A stretch of 64,000 nt of DNA from Cyathus striatus (lineage: Eukaryota; Basidiomycota; Agaricomycetes; Agaricales; Nidulariaceae), in NCBI GenBank assembly GCA_025738555.1, contig JAOVFP010000010.1, forward strand, positions 2,046,001 through 2,110,000, in the 5' to 3' direction. The translations under genes and the position numbers were made by a program. The notes beneath the pieces were generated by a model, which saw nothing but the letters and a program-made list of their open reading frames with translations, did no database searches and was not told the DNA's origin. Shown here in pieces: positions 11,474-24,098 of the stretch; within the stretch, counting starts at the first letter, position 1; the number at the start of each line of letters is the position of its first letter.

Positions 11474-12104
11474 TTAGTTCTCAACTATAGCTATGCTGAA
11501 GTCTTCATGACCAGTCCCCGAGTCCAACGATACATTTAGGATCGATTTAAGAGTTTTCATCATTTCAAACGTATCCATAATATCCTGGGACGACAATGTT
11601 ATGTCGATAGAATATTCCACCAATTTTTTCATTGATCCAGTGTTGATTTCGAGTAACGTCTTTTGAAATTCGTCAAATCGGAATGTTACTGATCTCCACA
11701 AGTGACAACGCTCGATGAGAACATTTAAAACAGAGTCTACAGATTCTTGTTCCTCCTTAGATACTAGGCGCCTTGACTCACTTCCTGAGTAGTTTACGCT
11801 GGTTGTGAGTGGGCAAGCAGCAGAACACTCCATCCACATGCGAACAAGTGGAACCATATTCGAGTGAGCATTATGAATTGAAATAGATGACCAGAATGTT
11901 GGTATCGACGTTATGATTTGTTTCCACCTTCTACAAACATGTGCGGGGGTGACAGACGAAGTGCCGAAGCCCGGAAGTGAAGTAACACAGGGCTTCTTGT
12001 CGCTCTCGGTCTTGTCGCTCTTTTCCGGTTAGATTCAGGTAGTGTTGAAAAATCTTGATGAGCAATTCTACAGGAAGGAAATCGATGACGTCAGGTTTTT
12101 CGAG
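11474..12104 (-). pseudogene. F-box protein fragment with frameshift
   Basis: The minus strand begins with an F-box-like start (DVIDFLPVELLIKIFQHYLN) near 12090-12040. A different frame then continues with SSVTPAHVCRRWKQIITSIP and FWSSISIHNAHSNMVPLVRM, typical of the second half of an agaricomycete F-box domain and the start of its repeat region (RWRS.. and WLERSG-like segment). The two halves can only be joined by a frame change near 12000, with no obvious intron. The frame stops at 11474 (AIVEN), far short of a normal length of about 500 residues. I read it as a truncated, frameshifted substrate-receptor gene. It is not closely related to F-box genes A-C in this window. Confidence 0.55.
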
Positions 12105-13103
12105 ATGCAATTATTTGACGAGTTGGACATTGCACGATGGAGTCTGATGAAGAATTCATTCGCGGGTAGTAGATATGCGTTCTGGTCAAGGGGAAAAGAA
12201 ACTGGAAACATTAATGAAAAATCTGGCCGTGGTAGATATTTCTGTTAGATGAGTGTGTCAATACAAAGCGGAATAAGGTGCCTGAGGGCCGTTGGGTGTG
12301 TGTTTTGTTAAAGGATAGCGTATTAAGTAACCCGAGCAGATTCACTTCAGGGTTTTATAGCCAGTATCACGTACAGTGTACACCTATAAAAACAAATGCT
12401 TTTTGTTGATACAAGACATTTTTCAAAAGCGGCCGAAAGGACATTGACAATGACTTGGAAAAAATAAATAATGGTTCTTCACATGGCGCCGCTGCACATC
12501 GCCACCATCCAGTATACTTACATATGAGGTGTGGCGTCCACATGCCATGATTTCATGGACCGTACTACTTAGAATACACTTGCCAATTGGTCTTAGATCA
12601 ATGTGAGATGCTACATAATATGGAAGACATTGATGGGTTACGCAGTTATGCCCAGTGAGAAGTCCATCTAGGGACATTGCATCTGGTCTAGTGCGATCAA
12701 GGGCTAAGATATCGCTGGATAGGCATATAAAAATGAGAATACCTAGATTGTTTATCTAGCCATGTACACCCACGTCTAAGCTAATATTGAGCTCAGGAAA
12801 TATTAGATTTGCCTGGATACAATTTCTAGGCGGGTATAGGGAGATCTGGCCAGATTTTAGCTTCATTATAGCCATGTCCTCAAATTTCAAGCTACATATA
12901 TGCCACTCCAAGAGAGCAAGATATATAAAAATTAATATATTGGTCTATCTAATGAACATTACACAAGATCAAAACAAATGTGGGATTTGGGATTTTTAAC
13001 TAATGCACAACCTAACCTGACTCTAATGCACTACTCTTGTCAGTGGCTGCTTGACAGTTTAACGCAAGAAGGCATAGCTCCAGTATGCATAAACCCCTGA
13101 CCC
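12105..13103. other. Spacer, no gene seen
   Basis: No coding frame with support was found. The region is AT-rich with many short open frames on both strands that lack domains and splice signals. Confidence 0.45.
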
Positions 13104-13340
13104 AACTGTAAACAGGCAAAGTTCTTACTCAGGTGTCATGATCTTATGAATGTGGTTGGCACACTGTGGCTTACCAACCCTGCCATGGAGACAATGATAT
13201 ATTTTGGTGTCAACACATTACTAGGCAACACTTTCTATGAGCCAATTTATAAGGCATTCAAGAATGTCCTACTTAACTGCAGGAACCTCAGAAATTTAAC
13301 CCTCAGCAAAGTTGATGTGTTTGTCAATATATCACCAGTG
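13104..13340 (+). pseudogene. Fragment of an F-box/LRR-like gene
   Basis: About 230 bp match exon 5 of F-box gene A (around 30940-31165). It reads HDLMNVVGTLWLTNPAMETM, then FGVNTLLGNTFYEPIYKAFK, then LLNCRNLRNLTLSKVDV. The match begins at an AAACAGGCAAAGTTC word and breaks off after VNIS. There is no F-box and no continuation, so this is a dispersed gene fragment produced by duplication or transposon-mediated copying. Confidence 0.8.
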
Positions 13341-13618
13341 GCTATCATTGTGATTGATTTGTGATTGATTGCCGTTGGTGACTAGTGGGGGTGCACAATG
13401 TCCCATCACTAAGAGGGCGAGTCTGGTACAATCAATTAATTACTGTGTATTAGTTTTGAAATCAAATAGAAATAGCTAGAAATCAATGGTAATATAGCTG
13501 GGATCTATTAGTGGTGTGAAGTGTGAAATGATTCATTAAACAGAATCAATACCGTATCCAAATCAAGAAAAATAAAACCAATAAGAATGAAATGTAGTAC
13601 TTCAAATAATGATCCCCA

Positions 13619-14186
13619 TGTAGAGCAGGCAAAATGCCTGCGATGCGATTCAGGAATTATCCGACATATCAAGGTGTTCCAAATCGGATTACGTAATCAC
13701 GCATCACGCATCATTGATGTGTCCGTATGCGTTCCGCTCGTCTCAACCTGTCCTCTCCTTCCCGCTCGCTCTCTTTGTACTATCCTCAAATTATACCTCT
13801 TCGTTCACCGTTCTGACATTATACCCAACTCCTGCGACATCGAACTCTCAAAATAGCTCCAACATCGGCACCGACACCAGACCCTGATGTTTGGAAAACT
13901 TGTCTCCTCGCAAAACCTCAACACATTGGACTATCTTACTGAGTTTCCTATTTATTTCTAATGTTTCACACTTTTCCTTTTACATCCTCCATCCGATATA
14001 ATTACTCTTACTTATTTTAGATTTATTGGTTTTTCTAGTATATGAATCTCTGTAGTTATTCTACAAAAATAATCAATTTTCCCTCTCACCTTAGAACACC
14101 CCAGATCGGACGGACATCTTGATCGACTCGCATATTTATTCTTTGACTAGGTACACCCAACCGACTAACGACCTCTTCACCCAACA
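13619..14186. mobile_element. Possible diverged solo LTR
   Basis: The block starts TGTAGAGCAGGC, the same start as the two solo LTRs at 19400 and 29214, and its right part (GGACGGACATCTTG, then CTCGCATATTT) also resembles them. It is twice as long and no clean target-site duplication is visible. The stretch 13730-13990 is pyrimidine-rich. I place the ends by similarity only. Confidence 0.3.
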
Positions 14187-15396
14187 ATGATCTCAATGTA
14201 CAAACAGGGTTCCTAACAATACATGCTTAACCAGTAGGCTATTCAATCTTGTATAGGTAATGTACTTTACTATATTTAACCTCCAATTCCCAGCATGCTG
14301 AGCACGTCCATATCTGGGCAGTGCAATTTATAGGGAACAAGGTATGTGCCGCAAACAATAAAAGATTAACAAAGAAAGAAGAGAAAGAACACCTATATTC
14401 AGTATGTTTTGTGGAATGTATATAAGAAGAGAATAAAAGTATATTAGGGGACTACACTATTTAATGAAATATCAATGAATAGCCTGATGCAGAGCTAAAT
14501 ATCGTGTGCACAACGATTCCCACAGGGCCGTATCAAGATTCGGACATTGTTCTAGGCGTGGGAGTATATACTATAGACAAAGGGAGGGGACGGCTATGCA
14601 AGTGTACCAGCATGCCGAGTACATCCATACCCGGGAGCCTTCAGCAATTGTAGCATTTATACATCACGACTGTGCAGTAATTACAATAATTGATATATCA
14701 GAGGTGCGCAGTAATTGCTGCAAATGATACATCAAAACCACGGTATTGCCTGAGCAACTGGTCCGCCGTGATGCGTGACAAACTTAACACAACGGGGCCA
14801 GCGTGACGCATGGCCGTTACCTCCATACAGAATGATACAGTAACTCTAGCATACTTACTTAACTCCACAATAACTCCACTTATAGAATTATGTCGAAGTG
14901 CGGTGAGTGAAATATCAATATACATAATAACATAACTAGATAGTACTGTGAAGTTACTTGAAATCAATCACCTTTTGTAGCGGGATCAGAACAATCACAT
15001 ACGGTTCGGGTTAGCCAGGAGTGCCAGTAAAGTAATAATCATCTAACATTGATTATCTTGTCACGTTGATCTATCACAGTTCCGCGTATCGTACACCTAG
15101 ACACATAGGTGGGAAGTGATATTTTAGGCTTATCTGGGGGAAACAACGGATCTATTAATATATAACCTGGTTTACCGTATCACGAAAGGTCAACCAGTCA
15201 CAACGTTGAAACGTAAACCTATGCTTGATCCAAGATAACATGCAGGCATAAAAAATCATTTAAAAGCGCAAAAGAATGGAACTTGTATACAATAAATATG
15301 AGGAAAGAGCGAGAAAGACACTACACTGGCGTAAACCATATACCGAAAGTTGCTTAGCATTTTTATTCAGCATCAGGACTTTCGCTATGATCTTTT
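14187..15396. other. Spacer with a one-ended TIR remnant
   Basis: No gene is supported here. Near 14760-14840 lies what looks like the right end of a TA-flanked element: its reverse complement starts CTGTATCATTCTGTATGG next to TA at 14841-14842. It carries GTGATGCGTGACA and GCGTGACGCATGG words like those in the intact elements at 32921, 40229 and 61878. No matching left end was found. Confidence 0.35.
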
Positions 15397-16585
15397 TCAA
15401 AACCATCCTTCGTTAGCTTCTAGAATTGCGAAGTGTGTTTCCGAAGCATGTATTCCCGTTCCAGCTTGAATAACCCCCCCAGACTCTGGCGTAAATTCTA
15501 CTGGAAGGCTAGCAATGAAATGTCGAGCCATCAACTGTGGTCGTACATTTCTTGCATTGCGCCTCTCAGCCCGTATTATTATTAAGTTAAACGCTATTCC
15601 CACAACTTGTATTTCCTGGCAAAGATGAAATTAGCTCAGATACACGAAGCATTAACAAATGAAAAAACCTTACAAATGAAGTTGTAACATAAACCGCGTG
15701 GCTTTTCATAATGAAGGTGATACAAGTCACCAACGCGGTTACGGTGTACAGCAAACCGGACTCCAACACGCTGATCATGACGTGTCGTAATGACCTGCCT
15801 CCTTCTGATTCGTCACTCCAATGACAATGATAACGAGAGCTATCTCGGTCGACCTTCCATAGTCTCCACATCAACAATGCTGGAAAAGATGTCAATCACT
15901 GAAAGCGTCAACACGGAGATTACTAACTTGTAGTAGATATATTTAACACGACGGTCAATATCCAAAATCCGCATTCGTAAGGGTAAAGCTTTGGACTTTC
16001 ATTTGCTGATGTCAAAGAATGTAATACGGCCCCAATGGAGAGAATCCGTATTTCGCAAAAGATACAGCCAAGCCAGAGAATTATAGATGGCATTATCACT
16101 TTCCAAGTTTGGAAGTAGACAATCCAGCATCGATATATCTTAGAAGATGATTAGTAGCTATACCATGAAAATGGTTGAACGATTATACGAGCATGAAATC
16201 ACCGACAATTGTTTCGGTGTATACAGCTACACTCTGTACCAATCAATTTTCCTCTTAACGTAAGGTGTATATATCATACCTTCAAAATATTGATCCAACT
16301 TGATATGTCGTTATAAACGTTAGTAGCACCACCTGGCTCTTTATAAAGGACAAAAGCCAGAATAGCATGGTATAATGCAAGTGCAATGTCAAGTGTAGAG
16401 AGCACGCAAAGCGTTACCTCCCCTCCAATAAGAATCCAGTTAATCTGGTGCATCCTTCTAAGCTTCCCCTCCCTGAGTAGTAATGCCTTTCCCGTAAATC
16501 CAACCGTAACCACGAAGACCCCAAATAGAACACTTTGTACAAATAGGCCAACAATATGGGCTTCAGTTGTTGAAAAGACAGACAT
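15397..16585 (-). CDS. Seven-transmembrane-type basidiomycete protein of unknown function
   Basis: Five exons join in frame: 16280-16585, 16189-16233, 15928-16138, 15674-15879 and 15397-15615. They encode 328 residues from MSVFSTTEAHIVGLFVQSVL; an in-frame upstream ATG at 16630 is possible. Hydrophobic segments follow one another (LFVQSVLFGVFVVTVGFTGK, WILIGGEVTLCVLSTLDIAL, IIMPSIILWLGCIFCE-like, FWILTVVLNIS, LLYTVTALVTCITFIM, IQVVGIAFNLIIIRAE), about six or seven membrane passes. Landmarks of this common mushroom family are ISSWINILKV followed by VYTETIVGDFMLIYRCWIVY, and the final IAFNLIII helix before a hydrophilic tail. All introns are GT-AG and 46-58 bp. Its role is unknown, and the topology resembles receptor or sensor proteins. 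No defect was seen. Confidence 0.8.
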
Positions 16586-19022
16586 CGTGGATAGAGAGTG
16601 TGCAATGGAGTGCTCAAAATTCAAGAACATCAGAATGCTTGGGATAGTCAGATTCTTATTTATGATAAGTTCTACACAGAGCTACTGACAAATTAAGAAC
16701 AAGAGAATGCAGGAGGTGGTCGAATCTCATTTATGACAAATTCTATAAATAAATGTTGTAGGGGTCTTGACTCATATATAGAATGTGTATAGACCCGTAC
16801 CAACTCTTATCTATGTCGTATTGGGTTTATGTAGTGCTTCCTAGTAACTTTAATTTCAGCTTATGCCAACTATAATATGTATTTGCGCGTAAACAGTTTC
16901 GTAGTATATCCTCTGGTATTTATTAACATTCGCAGACTAAGACAGTAATCTCTATGCCGAGAGTTCTTGCCCTTGTCGATGTTGATTGAACCTATAATTT
17001 TGCGCAGAGGCAACCAATACTCGCAGTTTTCTGCATCGTATCTATGCAATCTATTTGTGTCTTCTCCGGACCGATAAATGCACATTTGACGCATTTAAGT
17101 GGCTATGCTCAGAATTTCTCTGTGCTATGCGCAGGCGTCGAATCAGTTCTCGATCATTTCCCATCTCACCTATGTACGTGAAATCGAGTAATGCCTGCGC
17201 AACAAATGCGGAATTGCTATTTTATCAGATCCGTACAACGACATTGCTGAGAGGTCGCACGGTCAAAGATTTAGGCTTGTCTTAACTAGAGCCAAGATCC
17301 AGCACAGCCAAAGTCTTCCATGCGAGAAAATTGTAAGCACCCCTAAAGTCTGGCTCCAGGAAGACATATATACACATACATATGGTTGTGAATAGCGGAA
17401 TGTCCCGGGAACAGAAGCAGTGTGTACCTGATCAAGGAAATATCTATCAGCTTTACGTTCTGCGTATTATATTACCGGTGAAGTATAGCATACAGGGGAT
17501 AAGGCACAGCACAGGTGAGCTGGAATTAAATGTAAGAAAGGTGAACAAAATATTGAAGGGGAAGGAAAGGGATATAAGTAAATTGGAATCAGATAAGCCG
17601 AGTCCAAGAAAAACGCATTGTGTATGACGGTCAAATTGCACATTTAATACGGAGCGCAAACATTTCCATACCGCAGATTTCTGTACTGCACATACATTTT
17701 TGTAGCAAAATTTTTGAAGTCAATGCAAACATTTCGACAGTAGCCAATATATCGAGTCCAACATGAAGTTATCAATAAAATAAGGATATATATATATACT
17801 AGACAGAAAATCTACACGAAGAGACGGAGACAAGGAAAATGAGGGGTACTAGCAGGCATCAATACATGTGAGATGGAAAGTGGAACATGAGGATGTCTAG
17901 TAGCTTGTGAGGAAGATACTAATTTAGCGCAGCAAAAGGAGAACCTGTCATAACCAGTTTAACCATCTCGCATACCAGTATCCCTCGTACCAGCCTTGAA
18001 ATTCAGAGCCTCAGTACCTCACACTTCCGAACCCATAATGGAGTCCACAAGCTTCTTCATCACATGTAATCTTCGGGTGTTGGCTATGTTCCTTGAGTTT
18101 TACAACGATGTAGAGAGGTGGCTATTCGGTTGTTCAGCTGGGATGGGGGCGGTCGAAGCGTTACGATTAGTACAGAACCACGATTTACCTTTCATAGACC
18201 GCGACGTGTTCGCAAGCACCCAATGCTTGACACCCTTCAAGAGAGATGGTCAACTGAGCCTGGCTAACGACTCGAAGAGGGGTGGGAACGTCGGAAGGGA
18301 GTGGTAATGTGGCGCCATGCAAGAGCTGGGAAGAGGCCTGAGGCCAGAACAACCTAACGTAGTAGGTTAGCTAAACGTGTCGGTCTCGACGTAGTGGGTA
18401 ACCACTTGCCTCCTGTGATCTCCTGATTCAGTGCACAGCTCCACGTAGCGCGGCTCAACTTGAAGCATATTAGGTGATAGTGCAATGAAGTTGGCTGGTG
18501 AGCTGGTAGAGTGGCTCCAAGTATTTTACAACCAGCTTATAAGGAGCTGCACGATCGATGAGAAGCACGCATGAGGAGAAAGAGCCAGAAGCTGCCGCAA
18601 CTTGAACAACGTGAGTTGAAACTTGAAGCAGATGGGAAGCTTGGTACACGGCATCGGACGACTCGCCGGTAAAATCGGAGGCTACTGTCAAATAATGCCA
18701 ATTAACGCGCTACGCGTTCACAAATAGCACGTGAAGGTATCCCGCGCTAAGTCCTCCCGTGAACTGGGAAGCAACCAATCGGATACTCTCGCATGAGAAA
18801 CGAAGGTAGGTGTAGCCGTGTGGAGGCGCCCGCCTTGCGAAGGATGGGCGTCTCAGCACCTCCAAGAAACAAGATATTGGCTAGGCATCGAATAAAAATA
18901 CAAAACGAGTAAGAAAAGATGAAAATGGTGAGCGGAGAGGACGAAAGAACAAATATAAAATAAGTAAAATAAAGGAAACAGATAATTAAAATAAAGAAAC
19001 GGCAAGAAAAGTAAGTAAATAA
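16586..19022. other. Spacer, no supported gene
   Basis: There are several short open frames (for example 17382-17627 and 17996-18307 on +) without recognised domains or introns. A 130-bp purine-rich, A-rich stretch at about 18889-19021 ends exactly where the F-box fragment begins and may mark a breakpoint. Confidence 0.4.
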
Positions 19023-19703
19023 TGTCTGGGCACCAATCGCATTGTGCTCTGGTCTTCACACACTTTCAGTATTACACCTGGGTAGGGAGCCATTGGAACC
19101 ATTGGTCCGGGTTTCCGCCAGTTGTAAATTGTTCGCTTCCTTGGAGAAGTTATACGTTGGGCCACTCAGCAATGCGGGTGTCATAGAGTTGATGCGTTGG
19201 ATCGGACAAAATGCCACTGAAGTACCATTGAAGCTGACCCACTTGAAGATTTCAGCTACAACTTGGTTGGAAGAAATATATATATTCCATCTAATTGATG
19301 CATTGGAAAGCGCTCCGTTACAGGTTCTCGTCCTTGATGGGATCAAGGAAGGATCGTTCGAGTTATTCGATAGGATTCCAGAGAAGTGCTGTCATCTGTT
19401 GTAGAGCAGGCATTCTGCCTGCATGGTAAAAATGCGTTTTTCATATCCATTACCTCACTCCTTACATACGTTTACCTCGTGTTGCTTACCTACATAAATG
19501 TCGTACGTACACTTTGTGAATGTCAGCTTCGCATTCCCCCCTTTTCTCTCTCTTGCGAGCTCACTGGATCTGAAGGGACAGACGGACGTCTTCCCACTCG
19601 CATATTTCTTTGTCAAGAGGATACCGCCAAGCAAATATCCTCCTCCACACTGTTTGGTCTTATGGTAGTATGTCGGCGCGAGAATATGATTCAGAATGAA
19701 ACA
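19023..19703 (+). pseudogene. F-box/LRR-like gene fragment split by a solo LTR
   Basis: The fragment matches exon 5 of F-box gene C (39003-39400). Its best-preserved parts read LHTLSVLHLGREPLEPLVRV, LYVGPLSNAGVIELMRWIGQ, LKLTHLKISATTWLEEIYIF and IDALESAPLQVLVLDGIKEG. At 19399 it is interrupted by an LTR. It resumes at 19650 (GTCTTATGG, then CRRENMIQNETKLA) and ends abruptly near 19703, where a P450 fragment of opposite orientation begins. There is no F-box and no start or end of the gene. It lacks the hAT insertion found in gene C. Confidence 0.8.
19400..19649. mobile_element. Solo LTR (250 bp) with 4-bp target duplication
   Basis: The element begins TGTAGAG and ends CTCCACA, a short inverted repeat with the TG..CA ends of retroviral-type LTRs. 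CTGT is found directly on both sides (19396-19399 and 19650-19653). Removing the element and one CTGT restores the sequence seen in F-box gene C. A palindrome (GCAGGCATTCTGCCTGC) lies just inside the left end. No internal retroelement sequence is present. A near-identical copy is at 29214-29464. Confidence 0.8.
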
Positions 19704-20405
19704 AAGCTGGCCATCATTTCAACGCTTTGAACGGCATCCATTCCGGGACATGTTTCAAAAGGGGAATAATGTCGACAAGATATCTCCCAGGAACACTGGC
19801 TTGAGTTCCTATCCCAAGTGTCTCTTTTGAAAAACTGACATACGGATCATTGAAAGGCTTGATTCTGATTCCGTAGCCTAAGGCGAGAGCGAATCCACCT
19901 GTCATGCTGGCTTTATACTTTATAGATTGATACATACATACTGTTGTAAATGTTCATAAAAATTCTCCAGGGACTGAAGAAGCCCCAACTGCAAAGTTCT
20001 GACAAAGTGCTTAATCAATGGTTGATAGTGGTCGTGTCGAGTAGGTGAGAAATGATGCTGGAATAAACGCCTTCGAGCATGCCATTTTTCTCTGTAGGGC
20101 AAGAGAGAGAACTGAAAATCCCATCTCATTCTAGTCATCTCTATTAATGCATGCATCTAATAAAAACAGTGGAGTAAACGCATAAGTCGATGATCATCAG
20201 GAACTGAGGTCTACAATATGCCACATCACAATATATGTTAGTCAGTTTTAAAAGACATAATATACCGACTCAAGTAAATCAGTGAGCATTTGGTCAATAG
20301 ATCGTTTGCTGCTTTCACTGAATTCAATGCAATACAATGAACTTCACACCAATTGATTCTGCATATAGTACATCTGAACCTAAACATACAACACCACAGT
20401 GAATG

Positions 20406-23400
20406 GAAATTCCCACTACCTTTTAAGGTAGTTGGGTTATAGGGACGTCTGATTTCCCTATAAGGCGATTTACAGGTTCGTGAATGGGATCTCAACCTGA
20501 TTGGCTGGAGCCTGTGACAATCCTGTGACCACTGATGAATTCACTCATCTCAGATCCTTTTGCCCCCCCTGTCATCATCCCTCTTGTTTTCGTCTTCATC
20601 TCAAACTTTCCTGCTCATTGGCCTCATTTCGTTTTTCGACCTACTACTCTATCATCCACCTCGTCTGAATGCAAGTAGTAACCTCTCCAGCAGAACTCGA
20701 GGTATCATTCCCTCATAACTAAAGGGACGATTAATGCAATCGCCCCCAGACATTCAGTGGGGTTTGGGATGAATGGCCACTCGGTTTCGCAATGAACTTT
20801 CAGGGCTACCTGTTCATGAGCTATTCTTACTGTACATCTGTGCAAACTTTCATTCAGAGCTATTCTCCATTGAGACAGTGAGTCTCATAGTGATCTATTT
20901 ATTGTGATGCTAATTGCTCCCTACAGTCGAATTCTTTGACAAGGATGACAACAGCATACATATTTAGTTACTAATTACTGAACTCCATCCAATGTTTTTT
21001 GTTCAGACTGGTGCTCTTACATTGAGCTTGAGTGACAGACCTCAGAAGGTCAATGGGTTAGCTGGTGCAACCCTCGATATGTAAGTCATTTACCATATCC
21101 ATCAGATCTCATTAGAGTGTTTACTGATCATCTTTACAGAATATTACAGAGCTTGAAAATTATTGTTAGTGGCTCCATCATTGATCTCGCCTTCATGTGG
21201 AAACTTGCCATTGTTGTAATAGGTATGTTCGATGATCCAACTGTTGAGTAAAGCATGTTAGCATTTCCACTGGATATATTCACTTGGTAGGTTTACAATT
21301 TTCTCAGCATCTGTCTGAGTTTCTTGTAGCAATTACACAGTGTGTTGTCATCCTAAAGGATCATGTCAACAAGAGGGCTCATGAAGTCTCTGCAGACAAT
21401 GTAATCATATGGAAGTTAACTCCATTACTATCATTCTCAACTTTTCCTTTCCGTACTTATAATAGTAGTTACCTCTGTAATATATACATACCACCACTGC
21501 CACTTTCCAGGAAAGGTGTCAGTGCTGCTCATGTCATTGGGAACCTCACTAGGAATGCATGTATGACATTTAAGGCTGAGTAAAAATTTCTTGTATCGTG
21601 AGTTCTTTCTCAATCTCTATGCATAGTTTGACTTTATGATAGTAGTCACTACACCCTACATCTCAAGTAGCCCACTCATACTGCAGTATTAACAGATATT
21701 GTATCATTGTATATGATATGTTTGGGTAAATCTCATTGTTTGCTCTAAGCCTCTCATGCAGTCCTATTCACCCACCTACATCACCAATGACAATGCATCA
21801 TTTACACTCTTCTCATGGATAAACCCATTTTCATGATGTGTATTTCATGTTACACATTCCTGTTTCGTCTGTCTTCACATATACCTCGCATGCTTGTATG
21901 GCCACTCATCATCTTGGAGGCACCACAATGTAAAGTGTTTTTCCTCTAGTGCCCTTGGCATATTGCCATTCTGCAAACTCGGCATGGCAATGTGGCATTT
22001 CCCACCCATGCTAGCTCTATCCCCCTCTCCCCCTGCATCATTCTCTTTCAACTGCTCTACTTTTATCACTCAAATTCACTGTTCTTTATCGATTCTTGCT
22101 TTCTCTCAATCATCTTCCCTGCTACAGCCTCGAAATCATGACTCTTAACAGACAATGACAATGAGGCTTATCATGCTATCTAGCCTACATTTCTACACTT
22201 CTCTCATACTCTATTCTATCTTAATTCTTTAGTTTTACTTTATATGTCTATTGATATCTCTCCCCATTCAGTAATTACTTTTCTATTGATCTTCCCTTTG
22301 TCATTGTATATGTATATAATTAAATCTATAAATTCTGAATTCTTCCTTGGTTTCTAAGCTTTAGTCTTTTCTTTCATTATAGCTTTCTCTTCATTTCTGT
22401 CCCTTGAGCAAGACTTGGATATTTCCTCAACACCAGCATTGGGTAGTATTGTTTACAGAAGGAACTTAACATTGAAAATTCACTCATCAAGAATTACATA
22501 CTCATCAACATCTTCCTCTGACTATCCTACTGATGAGTTGACTTTCTTTGGTCAATCATATCCTCCCCCACACCAATTTGATGGTAATCTACTGGTCTCT
22601 GTTGCATGTCCTTCCCAGGCTTGTAACAACATTCAGTCTTGCTTCAAAAATCAAATCTCTCTTATCAAAAATTGAACAAGTTGACAGCCAAGTTTTGACT
22701 CTTTATCTGGTTAGTTCTTTTAGTTTCTCAACTCCAAATTTCATTCCCTGACTTAATCTAGACTACCAATATTTCATCTGTGATTTCCAACTCTACCCCA
22801 ATCCAGATAGCTAGTGTATCCAATTTACCTCATTAGCCACAGTCAAAGTTGAGCTGCAACTTTTGCAGCTGCAGCTGCAGGTGGCTGTGTGTTGCCTAAA
22901 GCAATTGACATGCCTGATTTTTGAAGTCCGACACATTGGAAGTCACACTGCTCATACTCACTCGACCTTAAGAGCAATACATAAGCCATACCTTTACACA
23001 TCCTTATACATGCCTTACAATTTATTATAACCTATATTATAGAGACTTATTGGTCTTTTTTGATATTTTTTGTGTAAGAATTGCATAAGATATGATTGAA
23101 ATAATGAATGTATGATGTGATGTAGTATTATAATAAATAACCTCAGTTGAAATATTAACATAGAATAAGATACAAAATAATATGTGTTTCATGGATTATA
23201 GCATCTGAACTTCATTCGAGTTGATACAATTCAAATAGTATCTTGCCAGTCTCAGACCACTTGTTTCACTGATGTTTTCCTAAAATATATCTAATATGCT
23301 TTACCATTCACACATTAAGCATGTGCCACGGATTTAGGCCTGTAAGATATACTTGATTCCTGTATATTTAATACTGTGCTACCAAAACTTGTTGCCCAGT

Positions 23401-24098
23401 TTCTATTGGAATAAAACATTTATAAGATATATAATTTGATTAATTATGAAATGACCATAACTTCTATGTTAATTTAAAGTACAGTACATGAAATTATGGT
23501 CTACAGAGCCAGAATAACATCATTAACAAGTGAACGAAGAGAAGAATGGTCCATTTACAGAGGGTGTCACAGTGGGTCACAATCAGAGTCTCAAAAATCA
23601 GGCGTGTCGACTGCTTTAGGCAGCACACAGCCACCTGCAGCTGCAAAAGTTGCAGCTCAACTTTGACCGTGGCTATTCTCCCTCATCAATGTTTGTTATT
23701 CTGTTTGTAGATTTTATTCACTGCTGATCCATGTATTCACTTTGTTTTTTAAAGGAAAATTATTTGAATCTCACCTCCGGTACTACAGTCTTCATTACTG
23801 ATAAGTTGGTGATCAGAGTATGTTTGTTTCCTTAATTTCAACCTCCCTGTTTATGATCTATTCCTATTTCAGACCTATGAACTCCAAATTCAAGGCATCT
23901 TTCACTATCACCATTGATGTAGTATATTATTAACAGATTTCTTTCAATACAATTTGTCAACCATCCTTGCCCCTCCATGGGTTTAATCACTTATTAATTT
24001 AAAGTTTCCCTCATTGACTTTTCACGGTAAATAAATGTCAGCTAAATGAGGTGGTAGTGGGCCCTGCCGCTTGCCGGCCCTATTTCTTTATTTTTCAA
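20406..24098. mobile_element. 3.7-kb insertion in P450 copy 4 intron 1
   Basis: The intron sequence of copies 2 and 3 (GAATGGAA, then TTCCAAGTGTTAGTGATGGG) is contiguous there. Here its halves are separated: the left half ends near 20405 and the right half resumes near 24098 (TTCAAGTGCTAGTGATGGG). Just inside the ends are CCCACTACC (left) and GGTAGTGGG (right, about 24054-24062), which could be CACTA-like inverted termini. About 35 bases lie between the right word and the resumed intron, and no clean target duplication is seen. Possible exons around 21000-21590 and 22400-22680 have no family I recognise. A nested TA-flanked element sits inside at 22836-23673. Confidence 0.5.
22836..23673. mobile_element. 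838-bp TA-flanked element with about 90-bp inverted repeats
   Basis: The left end GCCACAGTCAAAGTTGAGCT and the right end, reverse complement GCCACGGTCAAAGTTGAGCT, stay alignable for about 90 bp, through GCAACTTTTGCAGCTGCAG and GGTGGCTGTGTG to CGCCTGATTTTTGA. TA lies on each side (22834-22835 and 23674-23675). The centre is AT-rich and non-coding, so this is a non-autonomous Tc1/mariner-like element or long-TIR MITE. It is nested within the 3.7-kb insertion in the P450 relic. Confidence 0.8.

Noticed and set aside
17996..18307. 103-codon + frame (LRVLAMFLEFYNDVERWLFG)
   Set aside because: There is no recognisable domain, intron structure or paralogue in the window, so it cannot be told from chance.
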